Assembly (NCBI GenBank): GCA_024641945.1
Contig: JAHECD010000001.1
Span: forward strand, 27,420 to 91,419
Reading direction: 5' to 3'
From: Rubrivivax sp.
Lineage (GTDB): Bacteria > Pseudomonadota > Gammaproteobacteria > Burkholderiales > Burkholderiaceae_C
Length of the DNA stretch: 64,000 nucleotides
Each line of letters begins with the position of its first letter. Position 1 is the stretch's first letter. This document shows, one piece after another, positions 38,437 to 47,304 of this stretch. The notes beneath the pieces were generated by a model that did not search any database, was not told where the DNA came from, and worked only from the letters and a program-made list of their open reading frames with translations. The position numbers and the translations under genes were made by a program.

Positions 38437-39329
38437 ACGCAAAACGGCCAGGTTGGAAGCTCGTCTGGCGCGACGAGTTCGAAGGCGATGCGGTCGACCC
38501 CACGAAGTGGGACTTCGACATCGGCAACGGCTTCTACGACTACAAGCACCACGCCTGGATTCCGGGCTGGGGCAACGAGGAACTGCAGTACTACACCCAC
38601 GAGCCGGTCAACGTCTCGGTCAAGGACAGCCTGCTGACGATCCGCGCGGTGAAGGAGTCGCTGCACGGCTGCGGCTACACCTCGGCGCGGCTCAAGACCC
38701 GCCGGCGCGACGGCACGGCGCTGTTTGCCAAGCTTTACGGCCGCTTCGAATTTCGCGCCAAGGTGCCCTGGGGCAAGGGACTTTGGCCGGCGCTGTGGCT
38801 GCTGCCGCAGGACGACCGCTATGGCGGCTGGGCCGCCTCCGGCGAGATCGACGTGATGGAGATCGTCGGCGAGAAGCCGCACCAGGTGCTCAACAGCCTG
38901 CACTACGGTTCGAGCTTCCCGAAGCGCACGCTGCATACCCATGTGCACCCGCTTCCTGGCGGCAGCAGCGTGTCCGATTGGCACGTCTATGCCGTCGAGT
39001 GGGAGCCGGGCGAGATCCGCTTCTATGTCGACGATGTGCACACGTCGACCGAGTCCTTCTGGTGGAGTTGCAGCCGGCTCGGCAAGCGCGGCGGCCTCGA
39101 GGCCACGAAAGCCGCCGACCTGAACGCCTGGCCGGCCCCGTTCGACCAGCCCTTCTATCTGCTGATGAACGTGGCCGTCGGAGGCAACTTCCCCGGCGCG
39201 CCGGATGCGGCCACGCCCTTCCCGGCCGAGCTCGTCGTCGACTACGTGCGTGTCTACGACAAGGTGGGCGGCTACGGCGAGCCCCAGCCACGCGGCAAGG
39301 GGCGCTTCCCCTGGCAGAAGAAGCGCTGA
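38433..39329 (+). CDS. GH16 beta-glucanase without signal peptide
   Basis: A 298-residue family 16 glycoside hydrolase (laminarinase-like). The catalytic motif is GEIDVMEIVG with Glu138 as nucleophile, Asp140 and Glu143 as acid/base. KLVWRDEFEGDAVDPTKWDF and NEELQYYTHEPVNV are typical N-terminal strands, and NVAVGGNFPG near the C-terminus is a family mark. No export signal is visible, so it should act in the cytosol on imported oligosaccharides, which is unusual for GH16. It overlaps the ABC ATPase by four bases. An exported paralogue lies at 46325-47221. Confidence 0.92.
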   Translation: MNAKRPGWKLVWRDEFEGDAVDPTKWDFDIGNGFYDYKHHAWIPGWGNEELQYYTHEPVNVSVKDSLLTIRAVKESLHGCGYTSARLKTRRRDGTALFAKLYGRFEFRAKVPWGKGLWPALWLLPQDDRYGGWAASGEIDVMEIVGEKPHQVLNSLHYGSSFPKRTLHTHVHPLPGGSSVSDWHVYAVEWEPGEIRFYVDDVHTSTESFWWSCSRLGKRGGLEATKAADLNAWPAPFDQPFYLLMNVAVGGNFPGAPDAATPFPAELVVDYVRVYDKVGGYGEPQPRGKGRFPWQKKR

Positions 39330-39344
39330 ACAACGGTGCATCCC

Positions 39345-41747
39345 ATGACGACTCCCACGCCCACCCCCAAGCTCACGGTGACCGAGAAGATCGGCTACGG
39401 CTTCGGCGATCTCGCGTCGAACCTGTTCTGGCAGATGTTCTCGATCTTCATTGCCAAGTTCTACACCGACGTCTTTCTGCTCGGCGCAGCGGCGATGGGC
39501 ACGATGTTCCTGGTCACGCGCTTCTTCGATTCCGTCACCGATCCGCTGATGGGCACCCTCGCCGACCGCACGAATACGCGCTGGGGCAAATTCCGCCCCT
39601 ACCTCGTGTGGATGTCGGTGCCGTTGGCGCTGAGCGCCATCCTGACCTTCACGACGCCCAGCTTCGAAGGCACCGCCAAGATCGTGTATGCGTATCTGAC
39701 GATGAGCCTGATGATGCTCATGTACACGGCGATCAATATCCCGTACTCGGCGCTGCTGGGCGTGCTCACCCCGGATTCGAAGGACCGCACCAGCGTGTCC
39801 TCGTACCGTTTCGTGATGGCCCTGCTGCCGGTGTTCGTGATCGTCAACACCGCGATCCCGATGGTGGAGTATTTCGGCGGCGGCAACTCCAACTCGCCGC
39901 GTGGATGGCAGATGACGATGATCATCTACTCGGTCGTCGCTGTGCTGCTGTTCTGGGCCACCTTCGCGATGACGACCGAGCGGGTGCAGCCGCCCAAGGA
40001 GCAGAAGACCTCGCTGCGCGCCGACCTCAGGAACCTGTTTCGCAACCGGCCCTGGGTCGTGCTGTGTGTCGTGGGCATCGCCGCGCTGACATACGCGAAT
40101 ATCCGCAATACGGTCGCGATCTACTACTTCGAGTACCTGGTGCCCGGCGGCAAGGACCTGTTCGGCCCCGTCATGACCACCGGCGCGGCAGCCTTCATCG
40201 CCGGCGTGATGCTGACGGCGCCGCTGTCCAAGCGTTTCGGCAAGCGCAACTTCTACATGGCGGCGATGACGCTGACGGCGCTGCTGACCGTCGGCTTCTA
40301 CTACATACCGACGGACAACGTGCCGCTCGTCTGGGGCGCGCATGCGCTGATCAGCCTGTGCGCCGCGCCGACCGCGCCACTGGTCTGGGCGATGTATGCC
40401 GACACCGCCGACTACTCCGAATGGAAGTGGGGCCGGCGCGCCACGGGCCTGATCTTCTCGGCCGCGTCGTTTGCGCAGAAGCTCGGCTGGGCGCTGGGCG
40501 GCGCCGGCACCGGCTGGCTGCTGGCCTATTTCGGTTACGTGCCCAACCAGGTGCAGGACCCCGCCACCGTCAATGGCATCAAGCTGATGATGAGCTGGAT
40601 CCCCGCGGCGGGCGCCCTGGTCGCCATCTTCGCGCTGCGTTACTACACACTCGACGACGGCACGGTCGAGACGATGGGGCGCGAACTCGAAATGCGCCGC
40701 GCCGCCGAGGGCGATGGCGCGTCGCCCGAGACGGCGGCCGAACATCTCCAACGGCAGCCGTTCGTGCCGCCTCTTCCCACCAAACTCGTGGAGTTCATCA
40801 TGTCCCCAGAAGCCCCCGGCAGCGCCGAAACGACCCGCGCGCCCTCAGCCTCGGCGCCTGGAGGTTCCGGCTGGACCGGACCGGCCGAACCCGCCACGCC
40901 AAAGATGTCGGCACAGGCGCGGGCCGCACTCGACAACGAATTCCGCTCGTTGCTGGACGCCGGCGTGCACGGTCTGTGTTTCAGCCCCTACGTCGAGGGC
41001 CAGTCGCCGGGCGCGCAGATCGGCGAGGCGCAGATCCGCGCGCGGCTGGAGATCGTCCGGCCGTACACACGCTGGGTGCGCACCTTCTCCTGCACCGATG
41101 GCCACGAGCAGACGCCGCGCATCGCACACGAACTCGGCATGAAGACACTCGTAGGCGCATGGCTGGGCACCGACAGCGCGATCAATGAACGCGAGATCGC
41201 CGGCCTGATCGCGGTGGCGAAGGCGGGCCATGCCGACATCGTGGCCGTCGGCAACGAAGTGCTGCTGCGCGAGGACCTGCCCGAGGATGCACTGATCGCC
41301 TGCATCGAACGGGTCAAGCAGGCGCTGCCCGGCGTGCAGGTGGGCTACGTCGACGCCTATTTCCTTTTCGAGAAGCACCCCCGTGTCACGGCCGCCTGCG
41401 ACGTGGTGCTGACCAACTGCTACCCCTTCTGGGAGGGCGTGCCGCGCGAACACGCGCTACCCTACATGCAGCAGATGCTGGCACGAACCCGCGCTGCGGC
41501 GCCCGGCAAGCGCATCGTCATCAGCGAGACCGGGTGGCCCGACCAGGGCAGCGCGTTCCGCGGCTCGGTCCCGTCGGTCGAAGGCACCAAGCAGTATTTC
41601 GTCGACACCATGCACTGGGCGCAGGGCGAAGCGATCGAGGTCTTCTGGTTCGCCGCCTTCGACGAGGCCTGGAAGGTCGGCGCCGAGGGCGACGTGGGCG
41701 CCTACTGGGGCCTGTGGGACAAGAACGGCCAGCCCAAGTTCACCTGA
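39345..41747 (+). CDS. GPH-type sugar symporter fused to a GH17 glycosidase
   Basis: One 800-residue open frame. Residues 1 to about 465 are a glycoside-pentoside-hexuronide:cation symporter with 12 helices (KIGYGFGDLASNLFWQ, FFDSVTDPLMGTLADRT, WAMYADTADYSEWKWGRRAT). A Pro/Ala/Thr-rich linker (about 465-520) leads into a GH17 (beta-1,3-glucanase-like) domain with acid/base Glu638 in VAVGNEVLL and nucleophile Glu728 in VISETGWPD. No stop lies between them. An internal ATG at 40800 (residue 486) has GGAG six bases upstream and would give a 315-residue enzyme, the same size as the next gene, so a separate GH17 product may also be made. The GH17 domain would face the cytosol. The start is ATG 39345; a GTG at 39336 is possible. 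Confidence 0.85.
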   Translation: MTTPTPTPKLTVTEKIGYGFGDLASNLFWQMFSIFIAKFYTDVFLLGAAAMGTMFLVTRFFDSVTDPLMGTLADRTNTRWGKFRPYLVWMSVPLALSAILTFTTPSFEGTAKIVYAYLTMSLMMLMYTAINIPYSALLGVLTPDSKDRTSVSSYRFVMALLPVFVIVNTAIPMVEYFGGGNSNSPRGWQMTMIIYSVVAVLLFWATFAMTTERVQPPKEQKTSLRADLRNLFRNRPWVVLCVVGIAALTYANIRNTVAIYYFEYLVPGGKDLFGPVMTTGAAAFIAGVMLTAPLSKRFGKRNFYMAAMTLTALLTVGFYYIPTDNVPLVWGAHALISLCAAPTAPLVWAMYADTADYSEWKWGRRATGLIFSAASFAQKLGWALGGAGTGWLLAYFGYVPNQVQDPATVNGIKLMMSWIPAAGALVAIFALRYYTLDDGTVETMGRELEMRRAAEGDGASPETAAEHLQRQPFVPPLPTKLVEFIMSPEAPGSAETTRAPSASAPGGSGWTGPAEPATPKMSAQARAALDNEFRSLLDAGVHGLCFSPYVEGQSPGAQIGEAQIRARLEIVRPYTRWVRTFSCTDGHEQTPRIAHELGMKTLVGAWLGTDSAINEREIAGLIAVAKAGHADIVAVGNEVLLREDLPEDALIACIERVKQALPGVQVGYVDAYFLFEKHPRVTAACDVVLTNCYPFWEGVPREHALPYMQQMLARTRAAAPGKRIVISETGWPDQGSAFRGSVPSVEGTKQYFVDTMHWAQGEAIEVFWFAAFDEAWKVGAEGDVGAYWGLWDKNGQPKFT

Positions 41748-41768
41748 CCCTCTGGAGCGCCGACGACC

Positions 41769-42722
41769 ATGCCGACACTCCCTGCGGGCCGCGCGATCTG
41801 CTACTCGGGCTATCGCGAGGGGCAGCGCCCCGGCCATGCCTATCCGAGCCTGGACGAGATCCGCGAGGATCTGCGGATCCTGCAGCCGCACTGGCGCCTG
41901 CTGCGTCTTTACGACTGCACGCCGCACGCCGAGCGCGTGCTCGAAGTGATCCGCCGCGACGGGCTGGACTTTCAGATCATGCTCGGTGCCTACCTCGGCG
42001 CCGAGGTGAACAATCCCGGTTGCCCCTGGGGCGCGACCTTCACCGATGCGCAGATCGACGCCAGCACGGCCGAGAACGAGGCGGAGGTCGGCCGGCTGAT
42101 CGCGCTCGCCAATGCAAACCCGGACATCGTCTGCTCGGTGGCCGTCGGCAACGAGGCCACGGTCGACTGGACCGACCACCTGGTGCCGGTTCATCGCATG
42201 GTCGAACACGTGCGGCGTGTCAAACAGGCGGTCAGGCAGCCGGTGACGTTCTGCGAAAACTACGTGCCGTGGCAAGCCAAGCTGCATGAACTGGTGCCCG
42301 AACTCGACTTCATCTCGCTGCACACCTACCCGCTGTGGGAATACAAGACCGTGCACGACGCACTCGCCTATTCGCAGGAGAACTACAACAGCGTGGCGCG
42401 CCTGTACCCGGACAAGCCGGTGGTCATCACCGAGGCCGGCTGGTGCACCCGCAGCAACGGCCGCGGAATGAACGCCGAGCATGCCGTCGAAGCGTTTCAG
42501 GCCATCTATCTGCGTGAGCTGCTGGGCTGGACCGATGCGGCCGGCATCCCCTGTTTTGTCTTCGAGGCGTTCGACGAGCCGTGGAAAGGCTCACCCGATC
42601 CACTGGAGCCTGAAAAGCACTGGGGCTTGTATACGGTCGACCGCCAGCCCAAGCTGGCAGTCAGCCAGGGGATCGCCACTGCAGGCGCCACCGCGACCCG
42701 AAGGTCTGGCGCGCGAGCCTGA
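41769..42722 (+). CDS. GH17 family glycoside hydrolase, cytosolic
   Basis: A 317-residue GH17 TIM barrel, active on beta-1,3-glucans or oligosaccharides. The acid/base Glu is in VAVGNEATVDW and the nucleophile Glu in VITEAGWCTR; the late VFEAFDEPWKG and HWGLYTVDRQPK are shared with the other two GH17 proteins in the window. There is no signal peptide. It is 21 bases after the fusion gene and ends the ABC operon at a 143-base convergent gap. Confidence 0.9.
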   Translation: MPTLPAGRAICYSGYREGQRPGHAYPSLDEIREDLRILQPHWRLLRLYDCTPHAERVLEVIRRDGLDFQIMLGAYLGAEVNNPGCPWGATFTDAQIDASTAENEAEVGRLIALANANPDIVCSVAVGNEATVDWTDHLVPVHRMVEHVRRVKQAVRQPVTFCENYVPWQAKLHELVPELDFISLHTYPLWEYKTVHDALAYSQENYNSVARLYPDKPVVITEAGWCTRSNGRGMNAEHAVEAFQAIYLRELLGWTDAAGIPCFVFEAFDEPWKGSPDPLEPEKHWGLYTVDRQPKLAVSQGIATAGATATRRSGARA

Positions 42723-42865
42723 TCCACGGCGAATCGAAGCGCGTTCATCGGCCGGCGAGGAAGGGAAGACGAACGTCGGAGCCCCTGTATCCGCCCTGTC
42801 ACGGCGGCCGCGCCGGGCCCACGGCACATTTTCAGCGGGCCGCGGCGGACCGGAGGCGCAGGGAC

Positions 42866-45800
42866 CTAGAACGCCACGTGCGCCTCGACGGCCTCGACGC
42901 CGTGGAGGTCGAAGGCGAGGTCCGCGCAATCCTCCCAGCGCGCGCCGCGCATCACCCGCAACCGCGTCTGCAGCCCCCTGCGCAGCGTGTAGGGCACCCG
43001 TGCGAAGGTGAAGGTCAGTGCGCCGCCCTCGGGCACCTCGCGTTCGTCGAGCAGCACCGGATCGAAGCGGATGCGGCCCATTTGCACACGCAACCCGAGT
43101 TCGCCCCAGCGGGTGAGGATCTCTTCCTTCACCTGACCGGTCATGCCGGGCTGCTGCGCGCCACCCTCGCCCGGCGTGTGGCTGTAAGGATCGGCAGGAA
43201 AGGCACCGAACTCGGCCGCCGTCTTGCGATAACCCAAACCGTCGCGTACCCGGCGGTAGTGCGCCTTCAGTGCCGCCAGCTCCGGCGCAGCCCGGTCCGC
43301 CGCTGCGAAGATCTGCTCCTGCACCGCCAGCAGCAGCTTGGCCACCATGTGCCAGTAGATGCAGCCGAGGCCCTCGTAGCCGAACATCGTGCCCGAGCGT
43401 CCCGTGAATTCGTGGTGCTTCAACACACGTTCATAGGCCTCGACCAGAGGCGGGAGCGCATCGCCGAGATCGGCCCCGGCAGCCTCGAGGTCGCCACGGT
43501 TGGCCAGCGCCGGTGCGAAGCGCACGACGCCGTCGCTCTGACGCTGCAGCAGATCGGTGCGCCCCTGCGCCAGCAACGACTGCACGATCGGCAGCGCCAG
43601 CGCTTCGCCGTCGAGCCGGTTGCGCTCCAAAAAGCCCGGCAGGCGGCGATCCGGGTACAGCACGAAGCTGGCGCGCCGGGGGTCGTAGAGCGGGCTTGCA
43701 AACAGCGTGTCGAGCAGTGCCACGGCATCCGCCGGCCCGAGCAGACCGCAGGACAGCAGCGCGACCTGTCCTTCGAGCATCGGGTAGAGATGCGAAACGG
43801 CCGCTTGCCCTGGGGTGAAGCTGACGAGGTTGTAGCTGTGGAACAGGCCGTCCTCGCGTCGGCTGGCCTGCAATGTGGCATCGACCAGTGGCAGCAGTTC
43901 GCGCGCCAGGGACATGAGCAGGCCGCCCGGTGCGCGTGCCGGCGCGCGGCCGGCGGCGCCGCGATAGGCCTGCGACCGCCACGCGTCGAGGATCGATCCC
44001 GCGCGGTCGAGAAAGGCGCGCCGCCCTGCGGCATCGGAATCGATCGCGGGCGCCGTCGATCGGACGAGATCGGAAAATCGAACCAGCGCCTCCAACGAGT
44101 TCCCCGCCAAGGTGAACGGCCGGTCGGCACAAGGCAGTTCGCAAAGGAAGACGAGGAAGCGGCGCAGGTGTGCCAGCGTCACCACCGACAGCCCGTTGCC
44201 GACGAGTGCGTTGTTGGCATCGTTCCATTCCGGCCGCTGCGTGTGCAGCCACAGCCCGCCACCGGGGACCAGGCTGCCCGCCTTGGCCAGCAGGATGATG
44301 GCGAGCTTCTCCGCCAGCGTCGCCAGCACGGGCTCGCCGCCGTCGGTACAGACGAGCAGCCCGTCGGCACCGAGCGTGCCCGCGCGCTCGAGCGCCCTGG
44401 CATGCGCCGCGTCGTCGAAGGTGATCGTCGATTTCGGGCTGGCAATCTGCTGCGCATGCGGCTTCAGGCGATACGGCACGTCGGCAAAACCGAAGAGTGC
44501 ACGGTCCCAAAGGGCCGGCAGCAGCGCAGGGTCGTGCGCCTGCGCGGCCTCGAGCAGCTTCAGGAGATAGATGATCTGGTGGTCGCCCCAATAACCGATG
44601 TGGCTCCACGGGTCGGCAGGATCCTCGACCTCCCAGTCGATGCCGTCGCGCCCGATGCGGTAGGGGTTGTAGCCGTCTGCCGTCATGGCGCCGAGGAATA
44701 CCGTGATCATCGAACCGACGAATTCGGGCTGGCTCGGCACCAGCGCTTCCCAGTTCTGGAAGATGTCGCGCCAGTTGCCCTGGTAGTTGACGACCCGATG
44801 GCCGGCCGCATCGCGCACCCGGATCGAGAACCGGTTCCAGGGCCGGCTGGGGTCGCCATGACGGCGGCTGAACGTCAACGGTAGATATTCGAGCACCAGC
44901 CGCTCGGCCTGCGCCCACCCGGCGGCTCGCACCTGCGCGAGCGCGAAGCTGCGGTCGATCTGCGCCGGCCATGCCGCGGCGGCCGTTGCAAGGTCGTCGC
45001 CCAGCGCCCGGTTGCGATGGCGCACGAAGGTCAGCAGGTCATCGCGCTCGAAGCGTGTGCCGTCCACAAAGACGCCGCCGCGCATGATGTTGAAGAGGAC
45101 GTTGGCCCGGTGATGGGCCGCCGCCATCGGGTCGGCGGTGTCCTGCAATCCATCGGCGCGCGCCAGCAGATCATCCACCCCGGCCGTGTTGTGCTCGCGC
45201 GCCCGTACGATCTCTTCCGGGGTACCGCCGCCACCATCGAGCCGGCGGCCCAGTTCGAACGCCTCGACCTGCGAGCATGGGCCATCGATCACCTGGTGCC
45301 ATTCGAGTCCCGCGGCATCGACGACGGCCTCGAAGTTGACGAGGAAGGCGCCACGCCGCCCACGCGTGACCGTCTCCGCGTCGACCTGGCCCGATGCGCA
45401 GAAGGCGGCGACCTGGTGCGCCGAGAGCAGCGTCTTGGTGCCCGGCGGCACGCCGGCATGCCAAGCCGCCAGTGCCTGAAAGGACTCCTTGGGTTCGGCC
45501 CGGTCCCAGATCTGTGCATACAGCGTGAACAGGCCGAGACGGCCGCCTGCGGCCGCCTCGTTCCACTTGTAGGCGTCGACGAGGCTGCTCGTCGTATTCG
45601 ACATGAGGACACCGACCTGCGGCGGCAGCAGGTTCAGCACGCCATCCAGCACCTTGACCCGGGCCACGTCGCCCATGGCCACGATCCGCGCCGAGCGCAC
45701 GAGGCCCAGCCCAGCGGCCGTGAACCACTCGTACTGGAACGCCAGTCGTCCCGAGGGATGTTCTTCACGAAAGCGAATGCGGGTGCTCGAGAGGTTCTTC

Positions 45801-46132
45801 CACAGCGAGCGGCGCCCCGCGCGCCGCCCCAGCCGCGGCGCGAACGGTTCCCACAGTTCCTGACCCTCGGGGCCTTCGATGAGGATCCAGGTCCGGGGCC
45901 CGGTGTGCTCCCAGCGCAGGTGGATCTTGTCGACCGTTTCGTACGGAAGGAAAGCACCCTCCGCATCGCGGCGACCGGCCGCCAGCGACCCGGCCGACGA
46001 TACGAAGGCCCAGAGGTCGCTGTCGCCCGCCAGCACCATGAAAAACGGCGCCGCGTGGTCGAACCCGTCGATCCGGTACCAGGTCTGTGCACCCTCGGCG
46101 ACAAAGGCGCCGTCCATCCCGCTGCGATCCAT
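42866..46132 (-). CDS. GH94-clan phosphorylase, probably beta-1,3-glucan phosphorylase
   Basis: A 1088-residue protein with an N-terminal beta-sandwich region (about 1-330), a helical (alpha/alpha)6 barrel (about 340-950) and a C-terminal part with GMTGQVKEEILTRWGELGL. RPEWNDANNALVGNGLS (Asp638) matches the catalytic-Asp region of GH94-type phosphorylases (WND). SGTMFGYEGLGCIYWHMVAK is also distinctive. Size and motifs suggest the GH149/GH161 beta-1,3-glucan phosphorylases, which split oligoglucans with phosphate into glucose-1-phosphate; the exact family is an inference from memory. No signal peptide is visible. The start is ATG 46132, with GGAGG just upstream and a GTG at 46135 as alternative. 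Operator 2 is 50 bases upstream. Confidence 0.72.
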   Translation of the reverse strand: MDRSGMDGAFVAEGAQTWYRIDGFDHAAPFFMVLAGDSDLWAFVSSAGSLAAGRRDAEGAFLPYETVDKIHLRWEHTGPRTWILIEGPEGQELWEPFAPRLGRRAGRRSLWKNLSSTRIRFREEHPSGRLAFQYEWFTAAGLGLVRSARIVAMGDVARVKVLDGVLNLLPPQVGVLMSNTTSSLVDAYKWNEAAAGGRLGLFTLYAQIWDRAEPKESFQALAAWHAGVPPGTKTLLSAHQVAAFCASGQVDAETVTRGRRGAFLVNFEAVVDAAGLEWHQVIDGPCSQVEAFELGRRLDGGGGTPEEIVRAREHNTAGVDDLLARADGLQDTADPMAAAHHRANVLFNIMRGGVFVDGTRFERDDLLTFVRHRNRALGDDLATAAAAWPAQIDRSFALAQVRAAGWAQAERLVLEYLPLTFSRRHGDPSRPWNRFSIRVRDAAGHRVVNYQGNWRDIFQNWEALVPSQPEFVGSMITVFLGAMTADGYNPYRIGRDGIDWEVEDPADPWSHIGYWGDHQIIYLLKLLEAAQAHDPALLPALWDRALFGFADVPYRLKPHAQQIASPKSTITFDDAAHARALERAGTLGADGLLVCTDGGEPVLATLAEKLAIILLAKAGSLVPGGGLWLHTQRPEWNDANNALVGNGLSVVTLAHLRRFLVFLCELPCADRPFTLAGNSLEALVRFSDLVRSTAPAIDSDAAGRRAFLDRAGSILDAWRSQAYRGAAGRAPARAPGGLLMSLARELLPLVDATLQASRREDGLFHSYNLVSFTPGQAAVSHLYPMLEGQVALLSCGLLGPADAVALLDTLFASPLYDPRRASFVLYPDRRLPGFLERNRLDGEALALPIVQSLLAQGRTDLLQRQSDGVVRFAPALANRGDLEAAGADLGDALPPLVEAYERVLKHHEFTGRSGTMFGYEGLGCIYWHMVAKLLLAVQEQIFAAADRAAPELAALKAHYRRVRDGLGYRKTAAEFGAFPADPYSHTPGEGGAQQPGMTGQVKEEILTRWGELGLRVQMGRIRFDPVLLDEREVPEGGALTFTFARVPYTLRRGLQTRLRVMRGARWEDCADLAFDLHGVEAVEAHVAF

Positions 46133-46181
46133 CACTCCTCCGCTCGGTCCTGCGATTGCGCGACATGCATTCAGCCGATTT

Positions 46182-46195
46182 TGAAAGCGCTTTCA
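46182..46195. promoter_or_regulatory. LacI-type operator 2 (phosphorylase)
   Basis: Perfect TGAAAGCGCTTTCA in the 192-base gap between the lipoprotein GH16 stop and the phosphorylase start. A TATCAT box lies at 46204-46209 on the minus strand but no good -35 was found. Confidence 0.85.
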
Positions 46196-46324
46196 GTACC
46201 CGCATGATAACGGCGATGCGGCCTTTCAGGCCAGCCCTCGTTCGCGTGCGCCGGCACGCCCTGCTCTGCACCCGGGCCGAAAGCTGCACCCGATTTGCCC
46301 TCGTGTGTGCAGCCCGCTTTCCGA

Positions 46325-47221
46325 TCAACGGCTGGTTCTCTGATAGACGCGCACATGATCGACTTCCATCTGCACCGGAAATATGCTGTCGTCGACGTCT
46401 CCACCAAGATCGCCGCCGATGGCCAGGTTCAGGATCAGGAACTGGGGCGCATCGAACGGCCACTGGTACGGGCCTTTGCGTGCGTTGGCATAGACGAAGT
46501 GGGTATGCCCGTCCACGCCGAAGCTCACCTCCTGTGGCGTCCAGTGCATCTGGTAGTCGTGAAACGCCGCACAGGCGCTCGAAACCTGCACCGCCGCCCC
46601 GGCGCCACGGCCGCCGCTGCCCGCGCTGGTGTGCACTGTGCTGAAAACACGCCCCGGCGTCCTGCCGACGTGCTCCAGGATGTCGAGTTCGCCGCCAGCG
46701 GGCCAGACGACCGCGTTGTCGAGCATCCAGATCGCCGGCCATGTGCCTAGACCGCAAGGAATCCGCGCCCGGATCTCGAAGAACCCGTAGGTCCACGAGG
46801 CCTTGCCTTTCGTGATCAGGCGTGCCGACGTGTAGCGTTGGCCGCCCCAGTCCGCAGCTGCCGACAACTGCTCCTTGCGGGCGGTGATGACGAGGTACCC
46901 CTGTTGAACCCAGGCATTGTCGGCACGGGCAGCCGAGTAGTACTGCAACTCGTGGTTGTGCCAGCCATTTTTGTTGAGACCTGTGTCGTAAGCCCACCGG
47001 CCTGCATCGGGAAGTCCGTCCGCGTCGAATTCGTCGGCCCATACCAAGGTGTACCCCGGCGGGGCATGGAGGCCGGCAGGGTTCGATGCCGACGGGCCAA
47101 GTGACCCACACGCGGCCAAAGAGAAGACCGCGAGCCATGCCACCCTGACGCCGGGTCGACCGCCACTTGGCGACGGGAAACGGCGTGCGCCTGATCGAAG
47201 GTTGTGCCTGACTGAATGCAC
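46325..47221 (-). CDS. GH16 beta-glucanase lipoprotein
   Basis: A family 16 hydrolase of about 298 residues with a lipobox (FSLAACGSLG) that would anchor it to the outer membrane. Catalytic residues are in GGELDILEHVG. YTLVWADEFDADGLPDAG and ILNLAIGGDLGG are family marks. The start is uncertain: a GTG at 47221 with GGAG six bases upstream is used here, but a TTG at 47308 overlapping the halogenase stop is also open. It is the last gene of the TonB-receptor operon. It likely trims beta-1,3(-1,4)-glucan before uptake. Confidence 0.85.
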   Translation of the reverse strand: MHSVRHNLRSGARRFPSPSGGRPGVRVAWLAVFSLAACGSLGPSASNPAGLHAPPGYTLVWADEFDADGLPDAGRWAYDTGLNKNGWHNHELQYYSAARADNAWVQQGYLVITARKEQLSAAADWGGQRYTSARLITKGKASWTYGFFEIRARIPCGLGTWPAIWMLDNAVVWPAGGELDILEHVGRTPGRVFSTVHTSAGSGGRGAGAAVQVSSACAAFHDYQMHWTPQEVSFGVDGHTHFVYANARKGPYQWPFDAPQFLILNLAIGGDLGGDVDDSIFPVQMEVDHVRVYQRTSR

Positions 47222-47304
47222 CGAACGCTCCAAGTAAGGGTGAGGCACCGGGGGGAAACCCAACAGGCCGCGCAGCCTGAACGACCCGGCAGCCGCGCTG
47301 CCGC

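Noticed and set aside
39336..41747. Artefact explanation for the symporter-GH17 fusion (frameshift or missed stop).
   Set aside because: Both halves keep full-length, in-frame family sequence with normal codon use through the linker, so no frameshift is needed; a lost stop cannot be excluded and is noted in the finding.
42723..42865. Possible bidirectional terminator in the convergent gap between GH17 and the phosphorylase.
   Set aside because: GC-rich complementary stretches are present but no clear stem followed by a T tract on either strand.
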